Shown: positions 54,801 to 63,740 of the stretch, piece by piece
Layout of the letters: the number at the start of each line of letters is the position of its first letter
Numbering within the stretch: position 1 is the first letter of the stretch
Source of the DNA: Symbiodinium natans
Lineage: Eukaryota > Sar > Dinophyceae > Suessiales > Symbiodiniaceae
NCBI GenBank assembly: GCA_905221605.1
Contig: CAJNDS010002001.1
Coordinates: forward strand, 1,317,001-1,381,000
Direction of reading: 5' to 3'
DNA length: 64,000 nt
Notes under the pieces: model-generated
The model's input: the letters and a program-made list of their open reading frames with translations, nothing else
Told to the model about the DNA's origin: nothing
Database searches by the model: none
Made by a program: the position numbers and the translations under genes

Positions 54801-57800
54801 AAGAACTATGCAGCACAGGATTGTTTGATTCTAGGGTCTTGACTCATCTCGAGCCAAAACAGTGTAAGATTCGGACTTTGCACCTTCAGCCCTGGCTTAA
54901 AGGCTATACATTCACTCTGAGCTACGAGAACGCCTCTCATGACGGCATTCTTCCGAGCAGCTTGGAGGGTTTCGGGAAACTCGTCCCCTTAAATTTCTAG
55001 ACTTCAACACCCCGAGCCCCCAAACCCCAAACTCCCCCTAAAACCTTAAAAAAAAACCCTAAACCCCCATAATCCCCCCCAATCGTGGCTCCCTGAGCTT
55101 CTTCAGGCGCCGCCGCACAAGGAAGCCGCGCGCGGCCGCCTGACAGATCCCAGGGCTTAGGGTTTGCAGGGATTTCCGGTTAAGGGTTTCGGGTTCTTCC
55201 AATGGGTTTGGGGGTGTAGGGTTTCGGATTTCACTAGGAGGGTCAAGTTTGGGAGGTTCGGGTGACATAGGCTCTCTCAACCCCGGCACCCTGACTCCCC
55301 TTTGCAAAGCTTCGTGTCTGACGCAACTTCAGAGGGCATGCAGGTTGAGGACTTGCTGAGGGTTTAGGGCTTCGGGGCCAGGGGTGTACTCTAGGTCATG
55401 TTTCTTGAGGCCTGGAATTTTGGGACAGTGGGGGGGGGGGGGCCTGCGGTGCCACATTGATGAAACCTGAACTCTGCAGGCCCCTCTCTGCCCTCCGACT
55501 CCGTGAACACGGAGGGTTTTGGGTTTATAGGGTCCAGGGAGTAAGGGTTTAGGGTCAAGGGGTTAAGGGTTCAGGGCTTATAGGGTCTGGGGATCAGGGG
55601 TTTGGGGTTTAGGGTTGTCGCCATCTTGAGTCCTACTCCACAGGCCTGCGCGAGGATGGCCCGCTGTGCTCGGACCTGTGTTGGGCGTTATGTGAGCAGG
55701 TCCAGGCATAGGGCTTGGCCGGTTTAGAGGATTTAATGGTGTTTTTGTGGTCTCGTCATTGAGTTACAAGCCCTGCTGAACCTCGAAGGTCGGGGGTCTT
55801 TAAGTAAACGCTCAAGCCCAAATGTGTCTGGGGTGCTTCTCTTTCTGCTGGAAGTTCCTGCGCACCAACCTCATCATGAAGGTTCGAGCTTGGGGGTTTC
55901 CAGGTTTAGAGAAGAATCTGGTAGCAAAGCCTGATGCGCGCACACATAAGGCGATGGCCCTAGACCCCCAAAACCGCTGCGACCACTCCAAGGGCGAAAA
56001 GAGACGGCTAAGGGCTCAGAACGTAAGGCCCTAACAGCACTAAAGACAGGACAAGCCGAACAGCAACCCACAACAAAAAAAACAAATACGGCTTTGGAGA
56101 CTAGGGTGGAAAGGAGCTGCTTGCAGCAGCTGCAAAAGTTTACCTTGCCACTCTTTGCCTTCTACTGTGACTGCTTGCACAGGGTGGCATATTGGTCTAG
56201 TGCTTCCTCATTGGCCTAGCATAGACATGCTGTGTATTTATAAGGGATCTTATCACTATTGTGCCCGATAAGCAATGGGAATACAAAACCAGAAGGGCTT
56301 GCCTGACCTCAAGTCCGCACCCGCTGCTTGCAAAATCATGTCGGATTTCAATAGCACAGCCAGGGGGCCCAACCAAGCAGACTTAAAGTACAATTTTGGG
56401 CAGAGGGATTGAGGTTTGGGGCGGCGCTGCTGCCGGAAGCGTGCGGCAGCAGAAACTACAGGATCTCAGAAGGACCTCTCACTAGGAACTCTCATATGAT
56501 TCTATTCCTTTGTTGGAGAACGATATGAGCCCACGCCCCAAACCATGAAGCCCGAGAATTCCCCAACCCGAAGACTCGCATGAAGGCCACAACTACGCCC
56601 CTCGCGGCCTGGTCCCACATGCGAGACCGGACCACACCGCCTCCGAGCGACTTCTTCTACTTGTTACGACCATCACCTGCAAGAACCTTACTTAGACTCT
56701 GATAGGCCTTCGCTAGGACTTGCCTAAGGAGCCCTCTCACAAAACAGCAGCAGTTCTTCCAATGGTATAGCAACTATGATTTGTTTGTGTCTTAGGGTTC
56801 TTGCGGGGTCTAGGGTAGGGCGATCCGAAACCCCTAGAAGCCTCTGCACACCTTCAGAAGACACTTCTAATGTTTACAGGGTCTAGGGTTCGGGCCCTCA
56901 CCGCGGCCTTCAGACCTCGTTCAGCTGTTATACACCTTTTTCATATAATAAGACCCTCCTGAAAGTTTAGGGCTTAAGGTTTCTAGGGTTCTCCAAAACA
57001 GCTAAGAATCCAAGGGTGCCTTGCTTTGGTTTACTGGGGGTTGAGAAGGGAAGCTTACTCCTTTTCTATGGGGGCTTCAGCAGTGGTTCAGCAACAACTC
57101 TAGAGTTTGTGTCAGGACTTCGCAGGCAAGTTGAAGTTGAGGCTAATGCTGAAGGTCCAGCTCCATACTGTCCATGAGAAGCGCCAGAACAAAAAACAAA
57201 ACAGATTGTTGTGAGGTGGAATTTTCGGCACAAAGGTTACAGTGTCTCTGCCAACCTCAAATGTTGAAACTTTCGAAGCCAGATTAAACGTTAAACCCTC
57301 ATCCCTACGTAAACTGCAAACCCTCAACCAAAAAAACGCTCCGAACCACAAGCCCCCCCTAAATCCTTCACACCTTAAACTTGGGTTTTCAGGTTTAGGG
57401 CCCAGGTTTGCAATGTCATGAGCTCTCAAACCCCCCGAAGAGCCTCGGTGAACGCTTTGGATCTTAGTGGCGGCATGGTTGGCCCGCGCCAGGCGGGCGT
57501 GCACGATCTGACCTCGGAGTTTAGGGGGTTTAGGGTTTAGGGTTTAGGGTTAAGGCTAAAGGTTCAAGGTCTAGGGTTTAGGATTCAGGCTTTAGGGCTA
57601 AGGGTCCGGAGTTTGAAGCTTAGGGTTTGGGATTTAGGGTTAAGGGTTCAGGACCGTTTCGGGTGAAAGGTCCAAGGTGTAGGGTAGAGGATGTAGGGTT
57701 TAGGGCCAAGGGTTCAGAGTTTGAAGTTAGGGTTTGGGGTTTAGGGTTCAGGGTTTAGGATTTAGGGCTTGAAGTTTGGGGCTGTTTTAGATGAGAAATT

Positions 57801-60800
57801 GGTATGCCGTATGAACCCAGCCCTCAACCCTATCTCACCCGAAACACTAAATCCTAAACTCCAGTTTGCTACCCTGAAGTCAGGTTTCGGGATTGAGTTT
57901 TTGGGGTTCGCTTCCAGGTCTCGTGGGGCCGTGGGATTGGGATTTCGGGATAAAAAAGCAATCACAACACTACCGGGCACCCGAGTTCCACTTTTAACCG
58001 TAAAACCTAAAGCCTTCTAAATCGCACTAAACACCCTAAACACCCTGAACCTGAGGGCATGAAGGCGATCCTGGCTCCACAGGGCCGGAAACCACCTTGC
58101 GAGCCAGATGGCCGGTTGGCGTCGGGAGTGCGAGAGCACTGAGCTCCCTTTCCACTGCGTTGCCACCGTGGCTTCGAGCGTTGCGGACTTTCTCTGATTC
58201 AAGGGTTCCGAGGATTCACACGGGTTTCCTAGGCTTTAGTGGATTGGGTTCCTCGCGCTCAGCATCCTCACGGCAGGTTGCGCCTGTGCTGACAGTGGTC
58301 CACCCAAACCCACAGCACGAGCTACTTGTCAGCAAGTCGGCTCACCCAAAACCACGGGTTTGGGGGGAACCAGATTTAACAAACCCTAAACCCTAAACCC
58401 TAAACCCTAAAACCCTAAAACCCTAAACCCTAAAGAAATCATCTGATGCTTCGTGCTGAATCCTCTGCGCTTGCTGCTCAGGTTCGTGGGGGGAGGTTGG
58501 AGTTTGCGCCTTAGGGCTTCCGGCTTCCCTTCAGATGCATGGGCAGAGAGCCGAGGCTCGCATCAAGCAGGGTTATAGGTAGTGGCAGATGCTAAGGTAA
58601 CTGCAATGCGGGTAGTTCTCTAGATCAGGGTCCCTTTCTGGGATCCCTTTTCGAGGGTGCCGCCTTATAAAGGGTACCCAAAAAGGGACCCTAATTTAGG
58701 AAACTACCCATGCTACAAGCGAACCTTCAAGAAGGGGTTAGTTCTGGTTTGGGCTGGTCTTGCGGCACAAAAAGCCCCAATCCCTCCGGGCCCCAACAAG
58801 CTTCAAAGAAGCTCAAGCGAATTTAGAGCGTCAGCACTTTAGAGCTTTAGATGCCCTCAAGCTCTGAAACCCTGAAATCCCCAGATCTTTAGAGCATTAG
58901 CACTTTAGAGCGTTAGACGCTTCGCCCTTATGCCCCCTAAACCCTAACAAGGCCCAGGAGAAACAAGTGCCCTTTTTGGTTTAAGGGGTATTCTAAGGGG
59001 ACCTACACCCTAACAAAGGGAATAAGGGCCTACTCTGGGTCCTAGCCCTAAACCCTAAACCCTAAACCTTAAACCCTTAACCCTAAACCCTAAACCCTAA
59101 ACTTCCCTAATCTCCAGATCCTGCTTGCCAGGATGCGGGTGAGGATGCCCCTCATCCGCGCCTGGCTTTCCGAGTTGCTCGAGAGCGATGGAGGGTTGAG
59201 TCATCCGATGCTGCTTCTTACTTCTCCAATAACCAAGGGAAAAAGGTTAAACTTTAAGCTTCCTGCGAAACAAGAAGACCCCAGACAGTTTGAAGTTCAA
59301 CGATTGGCTAAGTAAGGTTTTGTCTTCCGATATGGGCTGCTTGGCAAAGAGTGCAGGGTTCCTTCAACCCGCAGAACCCGAAAAACCTCCCTAAACCCTA
59401 AACCCGAAACCCTAAACCCTAAACGCTAAACCCTAAACGTTGACGTTGAGATCTTGAGGTCGTCAATCGTCAGGACTTCGGGCTGATCTCGGGATTCGGG
59501 ACTGCAAGTGCGCAAACGAAGGTGATCATGTGGCTTACCGTACCCTAAACCCTGAACCCTAAACCCTAAACCCTAAACCCTGAACCCTGAATCCTAAACC
59601 CTAAACCTTAAACCCTAAGCCCTGAAACCACAACATACTTGTGGCCCGAGCCTTCATCGGTCATAGGAGCCCCAAAACCCCAAACCCCTGGACCCGAAAT
59701 CCACAACAGAATGGTTTAGGGTTTAGGGTTTAGGGTTTAGGGTTTAGGGTTTAGGTTTGGGGTTTAGGGTTTATAGGGTATAGGGTATAGGGTATAGGGT
59801 TTAGGGTTTAGGGCTACGCGGGGGTTTAGGGCTTCCAGGGCGGCCTCAGACCTCAACTCCATGTCCTAAACTTTACAACTCCTGAACTCAGAAGACCAGT
59901 TTGTCATAAGGCTAAATTCGTAGGGTTTAGGTTTGGGGCGTAGGGTTTCGGGTTTATAGGGCTCATAGGGTTCATAGGGTTCTCAGGGTTTATAGGGTTT
60001 ATAGGGTTTAGGGTTTGGTTTTACAGCAAGCCCGGATGGTGAGACCCCGCCGAAAGTCAAGAAATTTCAATGCCGGTATAGGGAAGGGGGCTGACGGCTC
60101 ATGGGCGTGACACATGTTGCGTGCACAAGGACCTACACCTTGAACCTGAGTTCCTAAAACCTATAAACCCTAAACCCTAAACAGGCTCTGCCCTGTTCCG
60201 GCACCTGCACCCGTTGCGCCGCGAAGAAACGGCGACGAGCCTTGCACCCCGCAACCCTAACCCTTGGAGCCTCCGTCAACCTGAAACCCTGACCCATAAA
60301 CCCGGGTGCGTTTCGGGTTTTGGGTTTAGGCTTCAGGGTTCAGGGGTCCTCAACACCTCAAAGCTTGCCAGACGAAGGCTTACACCGCCCCTAACATGCC
60401 TGAACCCACCGGTCGATCTGTGGCTTGCATCCTTTCCGTTGGTTAGTAGGGAATGGGGGAATGAGGTACCCTATAGAATGCCTTGAAGGGTTTTTAGGGC
60501 CCAAAGTCCCTGATTCCCTGCTAACCGACCGTAAGCATCTTGATGATCCCCTGTGGGCTGCACAGAGCCCAGCGAAATCTTCGCGGGCCAACAGGTGAAC
60601 TCTGATCTCTTTGGGCTCCTGAAGTTCTAGGAATAAGAATATCAGCTTCTAGTCGCTGGCAGCTTGGAGGAAGGGATGAGAAAAAATGCGGAGGACAAGA
60701 TCCGTCACCTTTCAGGGCCTCACAAATGCTACACCCTTGAGCCAAACTCTAGACCTGCTGAGGAAACCTAAGCACCTAGACCCTTTGAGTTTAGGGTTTA

Positions 60801-63740
60801 GGGTCCAGGGTTTAGGGTTGAGGGTTTAGGGTTTAGACCTAAATCTTACATCTCATGCTGCCGGGCCTTCTCGAACTCTTCGCGGGCCGCCTGGTGGGGC
60901 TTGCGAGGAGGTGGCGATGTGAATATCCTCCCCTTAGAACCCGATCTTGAATGACCTTCACTTAAACGGTGGTTCCAGCTTTGGGGCTTCTTGGTAGCGC
61001 AGAAACCATATACCACAATCAGGGTACTCTTCTTTGGTCCCTCTACAAGGGAACCTTGAAACAAAAAAAAGGGTGAAGGGTACCACTGGGCTACCAAGGA
61101 TTACGGAGTTAAATATGAAAGGGGAGAGTATGTCAGCACTGCATCGCGTGTGTTTCTGATGTTCAAGGAATGAACATTGCAGGGCCGGTGTAGGCATGTC
61201 TTGCCTAGAGGAGGCACCTCAAAAATCCTGAACCCTAAGCTTGAACATTGAAGTCCCTATAACAGCTCAACAGCCTCTAGAGTCTCAAGAGCCCTAAACC
61301 TCTAAACCCTAAGCTTGAAGCCCCTATAAAACTCAACAGCCTCGCCCTAAACCTCTGAAACCCTCAACTTCAGAATCCAACAAATCCTCACAGAGCTCTG
61401 GATGCCGAGACGGAAACCCTAAACCCTAAACCCTAAACCCTAAACCCTAAACCCTAAACCCTAAACCCTAAACCCTAAACCCTAAACCCTAGACCCTAAA
61501 CCCTAAACCCTAAACCCTAAACCCTAAACCCTAAACCCTAAACCCTAAACCCTGAGCCCTCCCCCCCAACAGGAGCCCAATCCTTCCGCTTCCGCTTGGC
61601 GATCTTGGCCCGCGCTACCCAGCCCCGAAGATTGCCTGGCCACTTCTCGACGTGCAGGGTTTCGGGTTTAAGGGTTTAGGGTTTAGGGTTTAGGGGTTTA
61701 GGGGTTTAGGGGTTTAGGGGTTTAGGGGTTTAGGGGTTTAGGGGTTTAGGGGTTTAGGGTTTAGGGTTTAGGGGTTAGGGTTTGCCTACCTCTGAGAGCA
61801 GGGCCCTTTCAAAAATGAAGGGCCTCGCCCACACTTGGGGCCCTGATTTAGATAACCCACCACCTGCTGAGCACTTACGAAATCACTACCCTTGAACCGG
61901 AACCTCATATGTGTCCCCATGCGCTGTAGAAGTTAGAAGCACCAATCCTGAGCGCCAAAAACCTAGACCAGGCAGCCTTAACACTAAACCCTACAAGCCC
62001 TAAACCCCCAAAACCAGCAACCGCCGTGTTAACACAGATGTCCGCGCAAAGAGGTCCCACCCAAGAAAACCTTGTTTTCAACAGTCCCGGAAACCCTGAA
62101 TCCCAAACCCACAACTTAAAAACTTTAAGAACATGGCAGGCGAACATTCAACGCACCTAAACCCTGCACCTTAAGCCCTAAACCCCAAAAAACAAACCCC
62201 GCAAGTCCAAAACCCTCAACTCTCAGCCCTAAACGCCATCCTTGGCCTTATCGCCAGAAGAGTACTTTTCTTAAGATACGGCACCCGTATGAGAAGGACC
62301 GCGAAAAAGGACCCCGCAATGTAGAACTACCCACAACTATTCAGAACCCCCCCCCCCCCAATAAAAACAGTAAATAAACAGATCATATTCCCTACATTGC
62401 CCTTATGAGGAACAATGAAAAACCCCCAAAACATGAAGACAACAATTCCCTGTATTACCCTTATAAGGAAGAATATATTTGCGGATGTCCCCTAATGCCT
62501 AAATCCTAAACCCTAAACCCCAATCCTAAAAACCCTAAACCCTAAACCCTAAACCCTCAACCCTAAACCCTAATTAAACCCTAAACCCTGAACCCTAAGC
62601 CCTAAGCCCTAAACCCTAAACCCTAAACCCTAAGAGCCCTGAGCCCTAAGCCCTAATAGCCCTAAGCCCTAAACCCTAAACCCTAAGCCCTAAGCCCTAA
62701 TAGCCCTAAGCACTAACTCAGTTAGAGATAAAGCGGCCACGTAAGCTGTGCCGGGTGGCGTTGCAGCATCGCAGCGGCCATTTCCCGACGCCAGAGCTGC
62801 TCCATGCTATTCCTTAAGAGGGTCCAAGAGGGTTTAGGGTTTAGGGTTTAGGATTTAGGGTAAACCGGGTTTAGGGTTTAGGGCTTGTGGGGGAAGTTTA
62901 GGGATTAGGGGTTTGGAGGTTTGAGGGTTTAGGGGTTTTAAAGGTTAAGAGGGTGTGGGGGAAGTTTATGGAGTAGGGCTTAGGGCTTTTGGAGGTTTAA
63001 GGGTTTAAGGGTCGAAGGGCTTTCAAGGGCTTTAGGTTCAGAGGCTCAGGGTGTAGGTTGGAGAAGTTGAGGGTTTAGAGCAGGGGCTCAGGGCTTTAGG
63101 GAAAGAAACCATGGGGTTTAGGGGGCTTTGGAGGCATTGGGCTGACGGCGACTGATTGAACACGGACGTCGACTCGCAGCAGAGCTGCTACGGTGAGAAG
63201 CAGGCAGCTTTGCCTAAACTCAACCCCCAAAATCCCCAAACCCAAGATATAAGCCCTCTGAGAAGGGCCTTGATGTCCAACTCCCACAAACAAACTTGCT
63301 GGTGCTTCAGGGGCAGTGACATTACTCTGCTTCGGGTTTCGGGCTTAGGGGCTCTGAACTCAGAACCCTAACGCTACGTCTGGGAACTATATTGGGGGCC
63401 TTTTCTGAGCAGGGCGAGCTTGCCAGGAATTGGTTGACATACCTCAAAGCCCTCAAGTGCGAGCTCCCCAAAACTAACCCTCAAAATAGCAACTCAACCC
63501 TAAAACCCTAAACGCCCCAAACCCTACAACCCTAAAGGAACCCTAGAGCATCCAACAACACTTAACCCCACATCCGAAACCCTAAAGCACCCTAAACCCT
63601 AAAACCCTAATACCCTAAACCTGCCTTGTAAACCCTAAACCCTAAACCCTAAACCCTAAACCCTAAACCCGAAACCCTGAACAGCCAGGGCTCTCCCATC
63701 GGACTCGGCCCCGGTAGCCGCGCCAACGGCGCTGGATCTC
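42809..63740 (-). CDS. Split gene encoding a protein with several IQ-type motifs (discontinuous, partial)
   Basis: Span of minus-strand exon islands listed separately. IQ motifs (IQxxxRGxxxR) bind calmodulin or myosin light chains. The clearest are EIQRRWRGYRGRVRW near 63.7 kb and VIQRFWRQHAEHKRV near 50.8 kb; weaker ones are LRGWVARAKIAKRKRK (61.6 kb), AATKIQSVHRG (57.5 kb) and AAARGFLVRRRLKKLRE (55.1 kb). No motor, kinase or other catalytic domain is visible. The lower part of the span (42.8-46 kb) has exon-like islands without IQ motifs that may belong to this gene or to the start of the VPS13-like gene. The 5' end lies beyond the right edge or was not found. Continuity between islands is inferred from strand and spacing only. 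Confidence 0.4.
43243..43316. mobile_element. MITE-like family 1, shortened
   Basis: CGGGATGCCCTTATACTAGC at left, TTAGTATAATTAAGGGGGGA at right. Confidence 0.6.
43399..43495. mobile_element. MITE-like family 4
   Basis: GATCCATGGTACCTAGATGG at left; AAGGCCCAAGTATATTACCA then AGGGATCCTTAGGG at right. Confidence 0.65.
43555..43660. repeat. CCCTAAA to CCCTGAA array
   Basis: Nine CCCTAAA copies followed by five CCCTGAA copies. Confidence 0.92.
43722..43794. mobile_element. 73-bp element with 18-bp inverted ends
   Basis: GTAGTTTCATGGGCCCTT at left is exactly inverted at right (AAGGGCCCATGAAACTAC). A solo arm with the same 18 bases lies at 46393-46410. Confidence 0.75.
44115..44222. repeat. CCCTAAA array
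   Basis: About 15 perfect copies; a facing TTTAGGG array of about nine copies follows at 44328-44390, with a GC-rich island between. Confidence 0.93.
44475..44552 (-). CDS. Probable exon
   Basis: Minus frame FFDKALMNLASEEIHLRLRG, amphipathic helix composition. TTTAGGG arrays lie on the left side, against the main pattern. Borders unclear. Confidence 0.4.
45170..45230 (-). CDS. Probable exon
   Basis: Acceptor GTGTAG, frame VELGGPHNSTYNVRALPP. The pattern of a beta strand followed by LPP recalls VPS13 or C2-like beta modules, but this is weak. CCCTAAA array on the left. Confidence 0.4.
45408..45515. mobile_element. MITE-like family 3
   Basis: GGGGGCCATAATAATTCGAA at left, AATCATTCCGACCCTATATT at right, TATAAAGGGACC within. 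Confidence 0.65.
45645..45704 (-). CDS. Probable exon
   Basis: Acceptor TAGTTACCAG, frame VWSVLHSDASNDRAPQLAG. CCCTAAA repeats at left and TTTAGGG-type repeats at right. No family recognised. Confidence 0.45.
45998..46056. mobile_element. MITE-like family 1, right half
   Basis: GGGGGGGTACTATAATGCCC then TTAAGGACTGTTAGTATAAG and CCATCCCAA; the left arm is missing. Confidence 0.6.
46565..46645 (-). CDS. Possible exon
   Basis: GC-rich island between TTAGGGC repeats (left) and CCCTAAA repeats (right). Minus frame GRVLAVCRWRRGHAEG is open; another frame is open too. Weak. Confidence 0.25.
47397..47475. mobile_element. 79-bp inverted-repeat element
   Basis: GTTCTTACTTAGGGAA and TTCCCAAGTAAGAAC are inverted ends; only copy seen. 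Confidence 0.6.
48142..48255. mobile_element. MITE-like family 3
   Basis: GGGATAATTAGAATAGGGTT at left; AATTATTCCGACCCATATAG then GTGGGATAGTTAGG at right, where the host motif GTGGGATA(A)TTAG appears duplicated. Confidence 0.6.
48652..48727. mobile_element. MITE-like family 4
   Basis: TAAGGGCCCATGTACCTAAA at left, GGGAACATAGACCCATAGGG at right. Solo arms of the family occur at 17540-17575 and 41966-41998 (AAGTATATxATAATTGGxTx). Confidence 0.6.
49320..49372 (-). CDS. Possible short exon
   Basis: Acceptor TTGTTGCAG then ASQAPEGASPAS before a stop. Low-complexity; CCCTAAA repeats are to its right rather than left, opposite to the usual arrangement. Confidence 0.25.
49893..49990. mobile_element. 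MITE-like family 1
   Basis: TTGGGATGTTCCCCCTTATA at the left; AAGGACTGTTAGTATAAGGG at the right. Confidence 0.75.
50000..50072 (-). CDS. Possible exon
   Basis: Minus frame KKIAAAPPPATGGEGRTAQR, a low-complexity linker. It lies immediately right of a MITE-like element, and borders are not clear. Confidence 0.3.
50722..50798 (-). CDS. Exon with IQ motif
   Basis: Acceptor TTGCCTTGAG followed by VIQRFWRQHAEHKRVKQIRE. IQRFWRxxxxxKR is close to the calmodulin-binding consensus. Flanked by CCCTAAA-type repeats left and TTTAGAG-type right. Confidence 0.6.
51055..51125 (-). CDS. Probable exon, basic
   Basis: Minus frame AEPRLVHVRHATLRKRQAAA. It is flanked left by CCCTAAA repeats and right by degenerate TTTAGGG repeats. 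IQ-like spacing of basic residues but no IQ pair. Confidence 0.4.
51823..53262 (-). CDS. AP2-domain protein with two PD-(D/E)XK-like nuclease domains, intronless
   Basis: Single open frame of 479 codons. Residues 28-87 form an AP2/ERF-type DNA-binding domain: FNGVYWNKAIGKYHAQVCF, then HAGCFLTEQQAAHAYDALLR and LNFP, with the expected three-strand plus helix pattern. Residues 138-213 look like a restriction-endonuclease-like fold: VDALFQ (Asp152), then ALQLKS (Gln168, Lys170), then SFNNTRGYAGML and VWALPG. A second, similar block covers 285-410: TVDSVL (Asp295), RVQEKSS (Glu309, Lys310), DDFDLVLAALLDDGRLSGLF and ADALARLGYIG. The nuclease call is my reading of motif spacing, not a database result; the first copy has Gln where Glu/Asp is usual. 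An in-frame ATG opens the frame, with CTAGCAG just upstream as a possible spliced-leader acceptor. It lies within the intron-rich IQ gene span on the same strand. It could be a site-specific nuclease, a mobile-element enzyme or a regulator derived from one. Confidence 0.7.
   Translation of the reverse strand: MNAGGNRMLGKITSLLPGLCWHRLASSQFNGVYWNKAIGKYHAQVCFKGDRKHAGCFLTEQQAAHAYDALLRALCDDGRRLKRSLNFPTPLEASAAAWTEQQQQESRRRALATYSQRRKEDESFDRLRRLFDSSPQAQNYEILRVSGSSKVDALFQRRGSISGGVALQLKSASLQRQRYYSFNNTRGYAGMLLMLLALDSDAVWALPGASVTRTSFFITSGSSRDAAFQVDDVGLLLESCLRNRKDFPHVSLAEARVQCSPNHHVEEQAHALLATMFHRVSYELEKSFTDSPTVDSVLAGEACRWRVQEKSSTLQADFRYSVGLWKHGGALGKLAYSEDDFDLVLAALLDDGRLSGLFVFPADALARLGYIGQKPCHLPLHPPWRLPKREDTRVKHAWQLEYFVDLRKWDAASPLPFEVHKILENILRRLAACQEKSDALLCTFFLFHRETFIPSPNQMPVKLTRGCEHLGSVGLLCDE
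53300..55050. other. Stretch without a recognised gene
   Basis: Between the AP2-nuclease start and the 55.1-kb IQ exon. Degenerate heptamers at 53400-53650 and 53880-54180; a plus-strand open frame at 54341-54778 without recognisable features. Confidence 0.4.
55084..55139 (-). CDS. Exon with IQ-type motif
   Basis: Acceptor GATCTGTCAG then AAARGFLVRRRLKKLREPRL, which fits the RGxxxRRRLxxL half of an IQ motif; the first residues would come from the exon upstream. CCCTAAA-type repeats on the left, degenerate TTTAGGG on the right. Confidence 0.55.
55637..55675 (-). CDS. 39-bp micro-exon
   Basis: Acceptor CAACACAG, 13 whole codons VRAQRAILAQACG, donor GTAGGA. Ala/Arg-rich helix in keeping with an IQ-motif array. 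Both splice signals are good, the exon is very short. Confidence 0.5.
56585..56655 (-). CDS. Possible exon
   Basis: Minus frame VVRSRMWDQAARG followed by a GT (GTAGTTG). No heptamer arrays adjoin. Weak. Confidence 0.25.
57440..57513 (-). CDS. Exon with IQ-type motif
   Basis: Acceptor CCGAG or GTCAG, then ARLARANHAATKIQSVHRG. The motif IQSVHRG reaches the exon end, where a GC donor (GAG/GCTCTT) would pass the rest of the motif to the next exon. Right flank is TTTAGGG repeats. Confidence 0.55.
58050..58195 (-). CDS. Possible exon
   Basis: GC-rich island open in two minus frames, one containing ERELSALALPTPTGHLARKV and the other IWLARWFPALWSQDRL. Frame choice is unresolved. Confidence 0.3.
58612..58713. 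mobile_element. MITE-like family 5-related
   Basis: GGGTAGTTCTCTAGATCAGG and CCTAATTTAGGAAACTACCC are inverted ends; the core has GTCCCTTTCTGGGATCCCTT and AAAAAGGGACC. Confidence 0.65.
58948..59045. mobile_element. Introner-family copy outside recognised coding sequence
   Basis: About 98 bp: starts near GGCCCAGGAGAAAC, contains GTGCCCTTTTTGGTTTAAGG and AAAGGGAATAAGGGCCTACT, and ends CTGGGTCCTAG. The block order matches the two rhaM introners. It lies in an intron between heptamer repeats, so it shows the element also sits in non-exonic sites. Confidence 0.65.
59443..59505 (-). CDS. Probable exon, acidic
   Basis: Only one minus frame stays open: SRDQPEVLTIDDLKISTST. CCCTAAA repeats lie directly to the left. 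No family recognised. Confidence 0.45.
60188..60250 (-). CDS. Possible exon, basic
   Basis: Minus frame KARRRFFAAQRVQVPEQ lies in a GC-rich island between heptamer repeats. More than one frame is open and the borders are uncertain. Confidence 0.25.
60850..60890 (-). CDS. Short charged exon
   Basis: CACCAG acceptor, frame AAREEFEKARQHEM, and a good donor GTAAGAT at 60849. Coiled-coil-like composition. The border signals are the best support. Confidence 0.5.
60990..61098. mobile_element. Introner-family copy outside recognised coding sequence
   Basis: About 109 bp with ends CTTGGTAGCGCAGAAACC and GGTACCACTGGGCTACCAAG, imperfect inverted repeats close to those of the ankyrin-gene introner. Inside are AAGGGAACCTTGAAAC and AAAAAGGGTGAAGGGTACC. 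Flanks GCTT and GATT are a poor match for a 4-bp duplication. Confidence 0.6.
61417..61556. repeat. CCCTAAA array
   Basis: About 19 copies with one CCCTAGA variant, ending at the 61.6-kb IQ exon; on the other side of that exon the repeat becomes TTTAGGG and then an octamer TTTAGGGG (61676-61785). Confidence 0.93.
61568..61648 (-). CDS. Exon with degenerate IQ motif
   Basis: Frame NLRGWVARAKIAKRKRKDW after the acceptor TGGCCAG. RGWVAR plus a run of Lys/Arg resembles the second half of an IQ motif. Long TTTAGGG-type and CCCTAAA arrays flank it on the two sides. Confidence 0.55.
62744..62812 (-). CDS. Probable exon, Met/Arg-rich helix
   Basis: Minus strand opens after GAATAG and ends before GTGGCC. 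Frame SMEQLWRREMAAAMLQRHP, helix-forming and basic, compatible with a linker between IQ motifs. Bordered by CCCTAAA repeats on the left and TTTAGGG repeats on the right. Confidence 0.45.
63688..63740 (-). CDS. Exon with a canonical IQ motif
   Basis: Acceptor CCCCAAG followed by GAGATCCAGCGC; open frame EIQRRWRGYRGRVRWES fits IQxxxRGxxxR exactly. The right flank is a G tract then TTTAGGG-type repeats, the left flank CCCTAAA repeats. The donor is not clear (no good GT). Confidence 0.65.
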
